64,000 bases of DNA from NCBI RefSeq assembly GCF_029867415.1, contig NC_081183.1, positions 18,472,404-18,536,403 on the forward strand. The letters are read 5' to 3'. The stretch is from Vicia villosa. Lineage: Eukaryota > Streptophyta > Magnoliopsida > Fabales > Fabaceae. Each line of letters begins with the position of its first letter. The stretch's first letter is position 1. This document shows, in pieces, positions 33,409 to 46,290 of the stretch. Under the pieces are notes generated by a model, which saw nothing but the letters and a program-made list of their open reading frames with translations, made no database searches and was not told the DNA's origin. The position numbers were made by a program, and so were the translations under genes.

Positions 33409-34675
33409 ATGGCACAAATTTCCAACTCCTCAGATTCATTGTACAACTTTGTTGTAAGAGATGGAAATGGGATCAAAGGTTTAGTTGACTCAGGTTTATC
33501 AGAGGTTCCAAAAATATACATACAACCCATAAACAACAGAATCAACAAACTAAACTCAAAACCATGTGAAATTCAACCTATTGATTTATCAAAACTCAAT
33601 GGGCCAGAACATGAAAAAGTGGTGGATGAAATTGTTAGAGCTGCTGAGACACTTGGATTCTTTCAAGTAGTGAATCATTGTGTTCCTCCCGAGTTGTTGG
33701 AATCACTTAAAGATTCAGCACACTCTTTCTTCAACTTGCCACCAGAGGAGAAAGTTATTTACCGCAATAGTGCGAGTAATACGAGATATAAAACTAGCTT
33801 TGTACCTGAGTTAGAAAAAGTGTTGGAATGGAAAGATTATATCAATATGGTTTATAGTTGTGATGAAGATGCTCTTCAACATTGGCCTAATATATGCAAG
33901 TAAGTCCAATCTAATATAGCATACATATTAGACATTATAGGTTTTGTTGAATTATTTATTTCTCTCAATTTGCAGGGAAGTTGCACTTGAATATTTGAAG
34001 TTATCATCCAAGATAGCGAGAGACTTATTAAAAATATTAATTGATAAACTTGGAGTGAAACTAGATGAGTCAAAAATGGAGAGTCTTATTGGTACGAAGA
34101 TGGTTAACATGAACTACTATCCAGCATGTCCAAATCCAGAACTCACCGCCGGTACAGTGCGTCACTCAGACTCAGGAACTATCACAATTCTTCTTCAAGA
34201 TGGAATTGGTGGATTGCATGTTAAATCGGAAGATGAGAGTAATGATGAAAAAGAAGTGTGGCTTGAAATTCCTCCAATCCAGGAAGCTTTAGTCATCAAT
34301 GTTGGTGATGCTTTAGAGGTTTGATATATCTTTAAATCAAAAAATACGACATAGTTAAAATCTTAAAATTGTACTAATGTACTTTGCATCATAACTAATA
34401 ATCCTTTTGTATTTTACTTGAAGGTACTTAGCAATGGAAAATATAAAAGTGCTGAACATAGAGTACTGACAACTTCCACACAATCAAGAGTATCAGTTCC
34501 AATGTTCAGTCTTCCTATGTTTACTGAGAGGATTGGCCCATTTCCAGAATTGGTGAAGAAAGATGGATTTGCTGGTTATAGAGATGTCTTGTGGCAGGAT
34601 TATATGGACAACTACTTTAGGAGTTCTCATGATGGAAAAAAGACTCTTGATTTTGCAAAAATCAACTCTACTTAA
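33409..34675 (+). CDS. 2-oxoglutarate/Fe(II) dioxygenase, copy 3
   Basis: Exons 33409-33899, 33976-34318 and 34424-34675. The protein is identical to copy 2 (361 residues, H227/D229/H290, R300/S302). Upstream and intron sequences are also essentially the same, so this is a recent duplicate that should be expressed alike. Confidence 0.88.
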
Positions 34676-34761
34676 TAATTCTATAAAAGAGAGTATGAAG
34701 TATGTGTTTAATTTTTTAAATGAGTTTTAATTTAGAAGTCAGTGGACAAATAAAAAGTTCT

Positions 34762-35044
34762 TGTAGTGGAAAGGCCAAGAGGTTAGTGGTCTTTTAATAG
34801 AACTCAGTTGCATCTTAATTCCTAGAATAGTAGTATCTTGGGTCTTTATAAAGACTTTGTTGTATTTTCATTTCAATAAGCAAGAGAGCAATATATAAAG
34901 TAGTATTTATATCAACAAATTGGCATTAGAGCTAATGGCGAACGTGATGAGTGAAATGCCACTACCACGACTAACAACGTCTAACTACGAAAACTGGAGT
35001 ATTCAAATGAACGCTCGTCTTGGATTTTTAGATAAGTGGGAGGT
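34762..35044 (+). mobile_element. Copia LTR-PBS-gag fragment in unit 3
   Basis: LTR-like 34762-34917, gag start from 34935, cut at 35044, as in unit 2. Confidence 0.55.
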
Positions 35045-35770
35045 TGTAACACCCATCTAAACGCACATATATAATTCGCATAAATTCTAATAATTAAATT
35101 AACACGAATCACAAACTAGAGTGTCACCTTGATAAAAACTTCATAATAAAACGTCCTGCTCTGTAACACGGGTTTTCAAATTGTCAAAACAAAATACTTC
35201 TTCAATGACAACAATTGAAATTCAAATTCTCATAGCGGAATTCATATTTCAAAACATCTTAAATACCACAACAGATAGTTCGATCTCAACAATTAAAAGA
35301 ATGACATTTTTCCAATTAAATGACCCCAACCCCGATGTTACGTAAGAGAGCAAGACCATCTTTATTCCAAATAAAGCGCTAAAAGATTTCATGAAACTAT
35401 CCTCCAAACACCAACGAACTATTCTTGATTACTTGCGCGTTACCCACGTGGAGGTAACATTCAAACAGAAAGGGTGAGTAATTCATAGTCATTATAGAAG
35501 ACATAAGGGAGAAATATAGTAGTTATACAATAGGCATCATTAATTATACATATACTAACGCATGTGTATCCTCATACTTCACATATTTACTCACACCTGA
35601 ACATCATCATCTACTCACAACATCATCACATAATTCAGTCACATTCCTTTATTAATCTCACTTATTCACGAATTGTCAAACATCACGCAATCAAAAATTA
35701 TGCAATGTCACAAAGAATGCAATGCTACATGTCATACACCAAGTTTGACCGCCTCGAGCATCAACAATTT
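35045..35770 (-). mobile_element. Ty3/gypsy LTR fragment in unit 3
   Basis: Begins TGTAACACCC inside the Copia fragment, as in units 1 and 2. Confidence 0.45.
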
Positions 35771-36365
35771 ATTTTCCTTTCCTCTGTGCATTTAAATTAA
35801 ATTTGTAGGGTGCATATTTAAAAGAATTATGATTTGCTTCAAATATTCAAAATAATTGTTGCTTATGAGATGCATATTTAAGTTGTTAAATAGAGAGGTG
35901 TATTTAAAAACAAGTATGTATATAATTGGGCGTAGTAATATAAAACGAGGGTGAGTTTATTTATTTGGGTCTGGGAAGAAATCTAAGAGGGTGTATCTAT
36001 CAGTGGGCTTAACATTCTAAGATTGTCACCCAATATTAGGTTAAATTATAATATTATTTTGAAGTTTAATAAATCCTAAACAAATAGTCATTTCTTACTA
36101 TTATTACTAATATTATCAATAATTATGTTCTTATCATGTTGCAGTATTTTACAAATCTAACTATTTTGCTAAATATCATTGTTATTAATCTAACCATTAT
36201 AAATTAATATTTAACAAATGTTATTATAAAAGTATTGACTGCAGTCAACAATATTGATTTTTTTGACTTTCATATGTAGATTATTTTAAGAAGGGGCACA
36301 TGAGTTATGTCATTTATGGCCATATACATTGGATTCTTAAGACAAAAAAATATTGTTGTTAAGGC

Positions 36366-36896
36366 AGACGGTGCAAAAAACAAAAACAAAAAATTTTTTT
36401 GGTAAATGAGAATGGTCCTACAAACAAAAAATAATATTGGTAAATGAGAATGGTCCTACAAACAAAAATAAAAAATAATATTGGAAAATGAGAATGGTGA
36501 AACAAACAAAAACAAAAAAATTATATTGAGAAATAAGAATGGTGCAACAAACAAAAACAAAAAACAATATTGGAGAATGAGAATGGTGCAACAAACAAAA
36601 ACAAAAAACAATATTGGGGAATGAGAATGGTGCAACAAACAAAAACAAAAAGTAATATTGGTAAATGAGAATGGTCCTACAAACAAAAACAAAAAGTAAT
36701 ATTGGTAAATGAGAATGGTCCTACAAACAAAAATAAAAAATAATATTGGAAAATGAGAATGGTGAAACAAACAAAAACAAAAAAATAATATTGGGAAATA
36801 AGAATGGTGCAACAAACAAAATCAAAAAACAATATTGGGGAATGAGAATGGTGCAACAAACAAAAACAAAAAATAATATTGGAAAATGAGAGTGGA
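36366..36896. repeat. 44-bp minisatellite, unit 3
   Basis: Same block of about twelve 44-45 base copies as in units 1 and 2. Confidence 0.9.
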
Positions 36897-37397
36897 TGAG
36901 GATGTCGTATATTTGGCCATAGTAATTTGGGGAGAAAGAAAATCTAATTCTTTTATAGGTGAAGAGAAGATGAGATAGTATCGAGACATTGAAAGGTACG
37001 AAGAATGATAGCTACTATGAAAGTATTCAAATGAATATTTTTTATTTTGAAAGATTAATTACTTAAGGTTTAATTATGTGATTAGTCTTTACAAATATAT
37101 CATTTTTTGATATTATCAATACAAATTTTTGTGTTTGAATTTTGTGTAATTTTCTTTTACTTTTTGTGCTTTGTTCTTTTATTTTAAGGTAAAGAACTAT
37201 TTTAGTATTTTAGTTCCTCGCAAAAATTGGAGAGGTCAAATAAATTCATAAATAAAAAATAGTATCTATTTAATTTTTTGCTAAATTTAATCAAGTCGTA
37301 TTAGTCCTTATGTCAATATATTTGTAAACCGTTTTTTTTTCTTACTTTTTAACCGTGGCTGAACTCCTTATGTGTATTATTTTTCACTTACGAAGAC

Positions 37398-37405
37398 TTA
37401 TAAAA
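37398..37405 (+). promoter_or_regulatory. TATA box of dioxygenase copy 4
   Basis: TTATAAAA, 96 bases before the ATG, as in copies 2 and 3. Confidence 0.6.
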
Positions 37406-37493
37406 GCATATCACTCATGTTACATTCGTTAATAAGTTTCCTTCTTTCACAACAATTTCCTCTTAATCCAAGCATAAAAAATTGCACACTTTC

Positions 37494-38760
37494 ATGGCAC
37501 AAATTTCCAACTCCTCAGATTCATTGTACAACTTTGTTGTAAGAGATGGAAATGGGATCAAAGGTTTAGTTGACTCAGGTTTATCAGAGGTTCCAAAAAT
37601 ATACATACAACCCATAAACAACAGAATCAACAAACTAAACTCAAAACCATGTGAAATTCAACCTATTGATTTATCAAAACTCAATGGGCCAGAACATGAA
37701 AAAGTGGTGGATGAAATTGTTAGAGCTGCCGAGACACTTGGATTCTTTCAAGTAGTGAATCATTGTGTTCCTCCCGAGTTGTTGGAATCACTTAAAGATT
37801 CAGCACACTCTTTCTTCAACTTGCCACCAGAGGAGAAAGTTATTTACCGCAATAGTGCGAGTAATACGAGATATAAAACTAGCTTTGTACCTGAGTTAGA
37901 AAAAGTGTTGGAATGGAAAGATTATATCAATATGGTTTATAGTTGTGATGAAGATGCTCTTCAACATTGGCCTAATATATGCAAGTAAGTCCAATCTAAT
38001 ATAGCATACATATTAGACATTATAGGTTTTGTTGAATTATTTATTTCTCTCAATTTGCAGGGAAGTTGCACTTGAATATTTGAAGTTATCATCCAAGATA
38101 GCGAGAGACTTATTAAAAATATTAATTGATAAACTTGGAGTGAAACTAGATGAGTCAAAAATGGAGAGTCTTATTGGTACGAAGATGGTTAACATGAACT
38201 ACTATCCAGCATGTCCAAATCCAGAACTCACCGCCGGTACAGTGCGTCACTCAGACTCAGGAACTATCACAATTCTTCTTCAAGATGGAATTGGTGGATT
38301 GCATGTTAAATCGGAAGATGAGAGTAATGATGAAAAAGAAGTGTGGCTTGAAATTCCTCCAATCCAGGAAGCTTTAGTCATCAATGTTGGTGATGCTTTA
38401 GAGGTTTGATATATCTTTAAATCAAAAAATACGACATAGTTAAAATCTTAAAATTGTACTAATGTACTTTGCATCATAACTAATAATCCTTTTGTATTTT
38501 ACTTGAAGGTACTTAGCAATGGAAAATATAAAAGTGCTGAACATAGAGTACTGACAACTTCCACACAATCAAGAGTATCAGTTCCAATGTTCAGTCTTCC
38601 TATGTTTACTGAGAGGATTGGCCCATTTCCAGAATTGGTGAAGAAAGATGGATTTGCTGGTTATAGAGATGTCTTGTGGCAGGATTATATGGACAACTAC
38701 TTTAGGAGTTCTCATGATGGAAAAAAGACTCTTGATTTTGCAAAAATCAACTCTACTTAA
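37494..38760 (+). CDS. 2-oxoglutarate/Fe(II) dioxygenase, copy 4
   Basis: Exons 37494-37984, 38061-38403 and 38509-38760. The protein is identical to copies 2 and 3; I noticed one silent change (GCC for GCT in RAAETLG). The gene and its promoter are intact even though the Ogre insertion starts about 1.5 kb downstream. Confidence 0.88.
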
Positions 38761-38846
38761 TAATTCTATAAAAGAGAGTATGAAGTATGTGTTTAATTTT
38801 TTAAATGAGTTTTAATTTAGAAGTCAGTGGACAAATAAAAAGTTCT

Positions 38847-39129
38847 TGTAGTGGAAAGGCCAAGAGGTTAGTGGTCTTTTAATAGAACTCAGTTGCATCT
38901 TAATTCCTAGAATAGTAGTATCTTGGGTCTTTATAAAGACTTTGTTGTATTTTCATTTCAATAAGCAAGAGAGCAATATATAAAGTAGTATTTATATCAA
39001 CAAATTGGCATTAGAGCTAATGGCGAACGTGATGAGTGAAATGCCACTACCACGACTAACAACGTCTAACTACGAAAACTGGAGTATTCAAATGAACGCT
39101 CGTCTTGGATTTTTAGATAAGTGGGAGGT
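38847..39129 (+). mobile_element. Copia LTR-PBS-gag fragment in unit 4
   Basis: LTR-like 38847-39002, gag start from 39020, cut at 39129, as in unit 2. Confidence 0.55.
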
Positions 39130-39855
39130 TGTAACACCCATCTAAACGCACATATATAATTCGCATAAATTCTAATAATTAAATTAACACGAATCACAAA
39201 CTAGAGTGTCACCTTGATAAAAACTTCATAATAAAACGTCCTGCTCTGTAACACGGGTTTTCAAATTGTCAAAACAAAATACTTCTTCAATGACAACAAT
39301 TGAAATTCAAATTCTCATAGCGGAATTCATATTTCAAAATATCTTAAATACCACAACAGATAGTTCGATCTCAACAATTAAAAGAATGACATTTTTCCAA
39401 TTAAATGACCCCAACCCCGATGTTACGTAAGAGAGCAAGACCATCTTTATTCCAAATAAAGCGCTAAAAGATTTCATGAAACTATCCTCCAAACACCAAC
39501 GAACTATTCTTGATTACTTGCGCGTTACCCACGTGGAGGTAACATTCAAACAGAAAGGGTGAGTAATTCATAGTCATTATAGAAGACATAAGGGAGAAAT
39601 ATAGTAGTTATACAATAGGCATCATTAATTATACATATACTAACGCATGTGTATACTCATACTTCACATATTTAATCACACCTGAACATCATCATCTACT
39701 CACAACATCATCACATAATTCAGTCACATTCCTTAATTAATCTCACTTATTCACGAATTGTCAAACATCACGCAATCAAAAATTATGCAATGTCACAAAG
39801 AATGCAATGCTACATGTCATACACCAAATTTGACCGCCTCGAGCATCAACAATTT
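39130..39855 (-). mobile_element. Ty3/gypsy LTR fragment in unit 4
   Basis: Begins TGTAACACCC inside the Copia fragment, as in units 1-3. AT-rich filler follows up to the Ogre LTR at 40231. Confidence 0.45.
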
Positions 39856-40485
39856 ATTTTCCTTTCCTCTGTGCATTTAAATTAAATTTGTAGGGTGCAT
39901 ATTTAAAAGAATTATGATTTGCTTCAAATATTCAAAATAATTGTTGCTTATGAGATGCATATTTAAGTTGTTAAATAGAGAGGTGTATTTAAAAACAAGT
40001 ATGTATATAATTGGGCGTAGTAATATAAAACGAGGGTGAGTTTATTTATTTGGGTCTGGGAAGAAATCTAAGAGGGTGTATCTATCAGTGGGCTTAACAT
40101 TCTAAGATTGTCACCTAATATTAGGTTAAATTACAATATTATTTTGAAGTTTAATAAATCCTAAACAAATAGTCATTTCTTATTATTATTACTAATATTA
40201 TCAATAATTATGTTCTTATCATGTTGCAGTTGTGGTGGTCGTTTTCTTTACCTCCCCGTTTCACTTGGGAGGACGGCACGCTAAACCCTTCACGCGAAAT
40301 TTGGAAGGAGAATGCGCCCGTGGCGGGATGAATTTTGTTTCAGTTCTTCCTACGATATCACACGAACTTTCTTATTTGTCCTACGAGTAGGAAAGGGAAA
40401 AAAAGATCTCAACTAAACCCTAGGAGTTTGCTAAGTGTGGGGATTTCACCTAGACTAGAAATTCTGGAGTCCGGGAGGTCGGTTA

Positions 40486-40516
40486 TACATAGGGAAGTGT
40501 TTAAACACCCTACATA
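40486..40516. other. Stem-loop near LTR 3' end of element B
   Basis: GTGTTT faces AAACAC, flanked by GGG and CCC. It is the positional counterpart of the structure at 4531-4559 in element A. Confidence 0.35.
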
Positions 40517-40772
40517 TCTGTAGTACTCTACAGGAACCTTCTCTGTGTCATTGTGTTTGTGTTTATTGCTATGATTGGGAAAGTTTCTCCTTTGTATTAG
40601 GAGAGAGAATTGAATTGATTTTAAAAGACAGACAGACAGACAAACTGACTATTTTTGGTATTTTATTAGCTCGCTGAGATTCCTTGTGAACCTCATGCCT
40701 ACATATCCCTAGTGGAAGTCAGAGCTTAATGTAGTTCGGGGAACTAACTAGGGAAATTAATTGTTTTTGGTG

Positions 40773-42410
40773 CCTTGTTTGAAGCTCAAGGTTGAAGCTT
40801 GGAATTAAATCTCTGTTTACAGTAAAGAGACATGAAATTATCTCTACAGAGAGGTATTTGTACTATTCTACCACAAACATTTAAAGGAGTGACAGAATAA
40901 CTGAATTCATTTCATTCAAGAGGGGGACCTTACTTGTGTATGTGCAAGTATACCAGTCAAATGCCTCTTAAATGAAAGAAAGATGCTCATCCAAATTAGG
41001 GAAAGTTACCACATGTCTGGGTTTTACTGCCAGCTCATGCCTTTCAAAATCCTAAATGGGAGACTTGATTAAAATTGAAATGAAATGTTTGTTTGTTTGA
41101 ATGTGGAAGAGTAGTAAAAATATCTCTCTATGGAGATAAGCTATGTCTATCTACTGTATAAAAGATTTGACTTTAGCTGGCTTGTATGAGGCCCAAGCTT
41201 GAGGCTTTTTTTTTTGATTGATTAATTAATATATTATTGACTCTGGGAGATGACTCCACTGGGGATTAATTACATGATATTTTTGTGTTCTGTACAAAGC
41301 CCAGAATTGAGGCTGACTTTACTTAGGGAGACTCTATTTATGTGCCTTGTACAAAGCCCAAGGTTGTGGCTAACTGCTGAGGATAATTGAATGAATGACT
41401 CTATTTTATGTGCCTTGTACAAAGCCCAAGGTTGTGGCTGACTTTAGCTAGGGAAAAACACTATTTTCTGCCTTGTACAAAGCCCAAGGTTGTGGCGGAC
41501 TCTTAAATGAATTAAGTATTGATGACTATATGGGGAAAGATCCTAAGTGTTAGGAATCTTTGACACATGAAAGATATGGTTTATCTGCCTTGTACAAAGC
41601 CCAAGGTTGTGGCTACTGAGTGATGAAGGACTTACTGGGGAGACTCTATTATCTGCCTTGTACAATGCCCAAGGTTGAGGCTGACTCTTGACAGGGGAGT
41701 TTTATTGTTTGGGTGCCTTGCATGAAGCCCAAGGTTGAGGCTAACTGTTTTTTGTTGGTTTTGACTCTACTGAGGAGGTTTTATTTATTAAAAGACTATT
41801 TTTCTTTGGAAGCTAACCCTTTCCAGGGATTTTGACTCAGTTGGTGAATTTGTCTGTTAAAAGACTGACTTTTATCATGTTTTTTGGAGGCTGACCCTTT
41901 CCAGGGGTTTTGACTCTTTTGGGGAAATTATCTCCTAAGAGAATGAAATTATTTATTAATTAATTTTGGAGGCTATCCCTTTCCAGGGGTTTTGACATTT
42001 TAGACAGATGTTGGAGGCTAACCCTTTCCAGGGGTTTTTATTGAAATGATTGGCAGAAAGATTATCTAATGGAGACTTCTTGTTTAAAGCCCAAGATGAA
42101 GGCTGACTCAATGCTGAGGATGATCAAACATGGATCCTAGACTCTGCTAAGGAAGATTGATGAAGATAAGGGTGACAGAGACTGTCCATGTCTCTCATTC
42201 CAAAAAGTGTACTCAATGCAAAATTGAGACAAACTTAGCTTGTTTAAAGTCTGGTTTAAATTGGAAGAAACTCACCAGGGTAGGCTAAAAAGGTGACTAA
42301 AGACCTGTTCCTATGTTTATAAGAAACCTGATGGGTCCTTGTATACAAGCTCAAGAGGAAGCTGGAAATGCTTTTAAGAAGCCTGTGGGTCCTTGTACAA
42401 AGCCCAAGAG
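40773..42410. repeat. Array of short hairpins with covarying stems in the LTR
   Basis: At least nine copies of stem5-loop9-stem5 with loop near TACAAAGCC lie at 40773, 41180, 41288, 41345, 41413, 41471, 41588, 41656, 41716 and 42078. Weaker copies lie at 42337 and 42391. The arms always start 14 bases apart. Stem pairs are mostly CCTTG/CAAGG but also GCTTG/CAAGC (41180), TTCTG/CAGAA (41288) and TCTTG/CAAGA (42078), so both arms change together. Function unknown. Confidence 0.6.
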
Positions 42411-43860
42411 GAGGCTAATCGAGGGTCCTTGTTATAGCACAAGAGAAAGCTTATGTAGTTTTGAACTTATTTTGGCTCTAAGTAAATGGGTAAGAGGTTT
42501 CACCGGGAATAATTCCTCTTTGGGTGGATGTGTCCTATATTTTTGGATTCTAAGGTTTTTGCCAAGATGTTTCACCGGGAATAATTCATCTTGGGGGTTT
42601 GAACTACAGATCTCTAATTAGGAAAGAGCCTTCACCGGGAAGACATTCTCAATCCTAGGTCATATTCCTATAATATATATATAGTTTAACTGTCCTAAGG
42701 TTTATACTCAAACGCAGTTCTAAACTAATATATGCACAGTTTATATTTGACAGTAATTTAAATAAAGACTGTAAATTGAAAGCTTGTAAAGCCTAACCTG
42801 GATGGAGTGGAGGCCATTGAAGAAGTATGTACAGAGCCTCAACAGTAATTTTTGTTGTTTTTGTTGATAACAGTTGAATGTATATGATAAACAGTTAATG
42901 GTTTTTGAAAACAGAAGAAGTGAAGATGGACAAAGGTCACATAGGTATCTGAAGAGTTTCACCGGGAATAATGCCCTTCAAATACCAGAAGAATGTTTTG
43001 AAAACAGAAAGAAGATTTTGGAAATACAGTTTTGAAAACAAGCTAAGAAGAGAAGGTTTTTGGGACTTACACTCTATTAGAGGCCCAGTACTTTACAGTA
43101 CTGGTGTAAAAGCAATTGAAAATGATTTGTGATTTTTTGAATGATTACTGTTTATGAGGAACAGTTTTTTACAAGTTTTAGGCTTACCTCGAAGAATGAG
43201 AAATTGGATATCTGAGTTTGAGGTGTTACCTTGATCCTCAAGTGGTATACTTGAAATAAATTGGGATCTCAACAGTAATTGAGCATCCACACCAGCAGAA
43301 AAGAACATCGGATAAGCTCAACAGCTTACAGCATTCAATGATTTTCTAGCAATTGTTTATGGACTTCTACAGCAAATGGAAGACCAAACAAACAGACAAA
43401 GGAAAAAGACAACGGAGAAATAATCTCGAAGTCTTGGATAAAGTGAGAAAATTCAAATAATATATGCAACAGTAATCAAATAAAATTTAAATGATTAAGT
43501 ATACAAAAATAATATGAAAATATCAAATTCAAATGAAATTAATCTAATAAAGATATTTTTTTGTATTTTTATGAGAGAAGAAAATAATTAGAAACATAAA
43601 TTTAAATATGCATCTAATATATATATTTTGGGTATTTTAATAAAGATTAGAAAAATTGAGCTATATCCTATATTAAAATAAAATATTAAATCTTTTTTAT
43701 GAAAATCTTTTAAAGAAAAAATTAAAGAAATAAAAATTATTAATGGGCCAGGGTGCTGAAATCAGATGGGGAGGTGAAGGCCCAAACTGAAAATAATAAA
43801 AAAAAGATGTTGGACCGGACCGGGTCGGATGAGATGGAACCCGGATCCGGTTTTAATCTT

Positions 43861-44887
43861 ATCACATGAGTTGGGTTGTAGAAAACCCTAAAACAACACA
43901 AGAGGCAGCGCCTCTTCTCTCTTCCCTCTCTCTTTTGATAACGTTACTCTCTCCCTCTGCTGCTTTTTCATCGTGAAAACCAAACAAAATTCCAACTTCG
44001 ATTCCTCCCTTTTGAAGGACAACAACAACTATGGCCTCTCTCTCTCGGCTCTCACTCGGTTTTTTTTCCGATGAACAACAAGGAGGCTATCTCCCTTGAT
44101 GCTCATCTCTCTTGCTGCGAATCACAACAACAACAAGAAACTCTTGGACTCGCGGTCTCTCTCTTCGCGAAGAACAACGAAAAAGATAAACCTCTTCTCT
44201 GTTTTGGCTTACGGCGAACAAGCAACAACAACTTCTGGCTTCTTTTGATCGAAGACAAACTCAAGGTTTGTTCTTCAATTTCGTTCTCCCCCCTTTCTAT
44301 GATGTAACGACTACAACATATGCTTTCTATTTCGTTGTTGTTTCCTTTTTTATGGTTACAGCAGTGACAACTATTTTTTTGTTTTAACAGAAACTAACAA
44401 CAACAATTATGAGTGATAAAGAATGAAAACTACGGCGAGGAGATTTTCGCCGGATTATTCGTCGAGGTAAGCTCCTGGTTCCTTGAGCTTCTGAGGATTT
44501 GTTGTATTTGATACTGCTGAAGAACACCGCGAATTGCTTGCTGTTGTGTGTTCTGAATTTTTAATTTAATTGTTGTTGTTGAGTGATTCAAAACTTTTGA
44601 TGATGTTGGTATTGCAATTGTTGTAAATTGTTATTGTTGCTGTGTTTTTGAACCGTTGAACAAGTTGTTGCTACTGCTTCAGAATAGTTGCCGTTGCGTG
44701 ATCGTGGCTTTGCGAATTTGTTGTTGTGATGCTGAATTTTTGACTTGCTGCAGGTACAACAATGGTTAATGGAAATATTGAGAGTGAAAGCAAAGAGGCT
44801 TACCTGCGGCGAAGATTTTGAGGATTCATCTATGGAGGCTCGAAGATGGGAGCCATCTTGAAGGCTGTTGGCAAGCAAACAAGCAAG
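43861..44887 (+). other. Plus-strand leader/exon-like region, antisense to the Ogre LTR
   Basis: A telo-box (AAACCCTAA) and a long CT-rich leader-like stretch (43885-44070) are followed by splice-like signals in plant order. These are a donor at 44265/44266, exon 44391-44466 (after TTTTAACAG, before GTAAGC), exon 44754-44887 (after TTGCTGCAG) and then GTATGC. An ATG frame from 44071 reads 78 codons without known homology. It could be a captured host gene 5' region or an antisense promoter. Confidence 0.35.
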
Positions 44888-45006
44888 GTATGCAAGATTC
44901 TCTTCTCCTTCTCTTTTCTGAATTTTTCTGTAACTTAGAAGTTACCTACTGCTGGCTCTTTTCTCCCCTGTTTTTTCTGCCCGTTTTTATTTGTGTGCCT
45001 CTCTTC

Positions 45007-45014
45007 TATATATA
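45007..45014 (-). promoter_or_regulatory. TATA box of Ogre element B LTR
   Basis: TATATATA lies in CCTCTATATATAGAAGAG on the minus strand, about 1.27 kb from the LTR start. The first ATG downstream (about 44850) opens only an eight-codon frame (MAPIFEPP). Confidence 0.5.
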
Positions 45015-46276
45015 GAGGAAAGGATAAGGGACATCTTTGGTCATTTTGGCAACTAAGCTTAGTCTTTAAGCTCACTTAGTTGTTAAGTTGTAATCATTAC
45101 AAAGAATATAATCATTGCAAAAATTCCTTGAATGCTAAGTTTGCTTAATAACCAAGTCCCACAAGAAAAGGCACATGGGATATATATTATGCACATGGGA
45201 TAGAATATATTCTTCACAACTCTTGCAAGTGAAAGTTCCACGACATGTCTTGTTCTCATGTCATGAAATATGTAGCATCTAAGTATAGTAGTTATGAAAT
45301 AATATATATCCCTTTGAATTTCTTTGACTTTTGACTTTTTGACTTTGATTTTGGGCTTTTGGGCCCTCTTGAATTATTTTTGTTAGACTTTTGCTAATTC
45401 CACCCTTTTTATTTCTTTTTCATGTGACATGAGTCTTTGAAGAAACTTGGACTTGAAGAATGGAAGCTTGAAGATTGAAGAATGAATTCAAGAAAAAATT
45501 GTATTTTTGCTTGTTGTAATTCCAATTCATTCCACCTTAGAATTGTATGAATTTGGACTTTGTATTCTTGAAAGTGAATGAAACTTTGAATGTTGGAATA
45601 CCTTGAATTTTGAATGAAGTTCACTTTGTAATTCATTTGAAAATTTGGAATTGTTTATGTAAAGAAATTCCACTCTTGAATCTTCCTTTAAAATCTTGAA
45701 TGAAATTGCTATTCAAACATGAAGTTTGAATATTCTTGAATGTACTTGAATGGAATTTGCAAATTTGAATGATCCATGGTAATTCTTGAATAGGGATGGT
45801 AGAATACCTTTGAGCTAGTGAGAAATTTGAATTTCAAGTCTTGAAAAGTGTTCTTGTACCATGAATTTTGAAATGATATTGGACTCACAACCCTTAAATT
45901 CATGATCTTGAATAATCACTTGAATTTATCTTTCAACAAATGAACTAAAAGATATTCTCTTGCAAATTTGAAGAAATTCCCATGAATGATCTTGATCTTG
46001 TTTCAAAATTCCAAATAATTCACATGAGCCAATTTTCTTTATTATGATGAATCCGTAGGCCAAAAAGCATGAAATCAATTCCAAACATCCTCTTGAATCC
46101 ACAAATTGGAAATGACGCACTTTATTTGAAAAACCTCCATGGACATGAAATTATTTTGCAATGAATGAGTGAATAAATGCAGTCTCGATCATGGCTTCCA
46201 AACCGATCAAGAAACATTTTTGAATTTGATGTCAATGATGTGACATCTCAGGGGGGTCAAAAATTAGGGTATGACA

Positions 46277-46290
46277 GATGCCCCTATTTA
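46277..46290 (-). promoter_or_regulatory. Polypurine tract of Ogre element B
   Basis: The minus strand reads TAAATAGGGGCATC immediately before TGTCATACCC. It fixes the 3' LTR start. Confidence 0.65.

Larger units (their letters stand above)
32894..36978 (+). repeat. Dioxygenase tandem unit 3 (4,085 bp)
   Basis: Complete unit, nearly identical to unit 2; one difference is a G/T in the upstream ATATTTTTAAACCG. Confidence 0.95.
36979..40230 (+). repeat. Dioxygenase tandem unit 4, interrupted by Ogre element B
   Basis: Follows units 2 and 3 up to TTGCAGT (40230), where the Ogre LTR begins. The remaining ~0.8 kb of the unit, including its minisatellite, is missing and should lie on the far side of the insertion, beyond the window. 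Confidence 0.92.
40231..46276 (-). repeat. 3' LTR of Ogre element B (6.0 kb)
   Basis: On the minus strand it runs from TGTCATACCC (46276) to ACCACCACA (40231). Its left edge is exact because unit 3 shows the uninterrupted host sequence. It holds a TATA box (45007-45014), a plus-strand exon-like region (43861-44887), an array of covarying hairpins (40773-42410), repeats of GGCTAACCCTTTCCAGGGG (41800-42040) and of TTTCACCGGGAATAATTC (42500-42975). The rest is AT-rich. Confidence 0.88.

Noticed and set aside
42313..42621. 102-codon plus-strand frame
   Set aside because: It runs through the LTR hairpin repeats and is antisense to the element; no domain seen.
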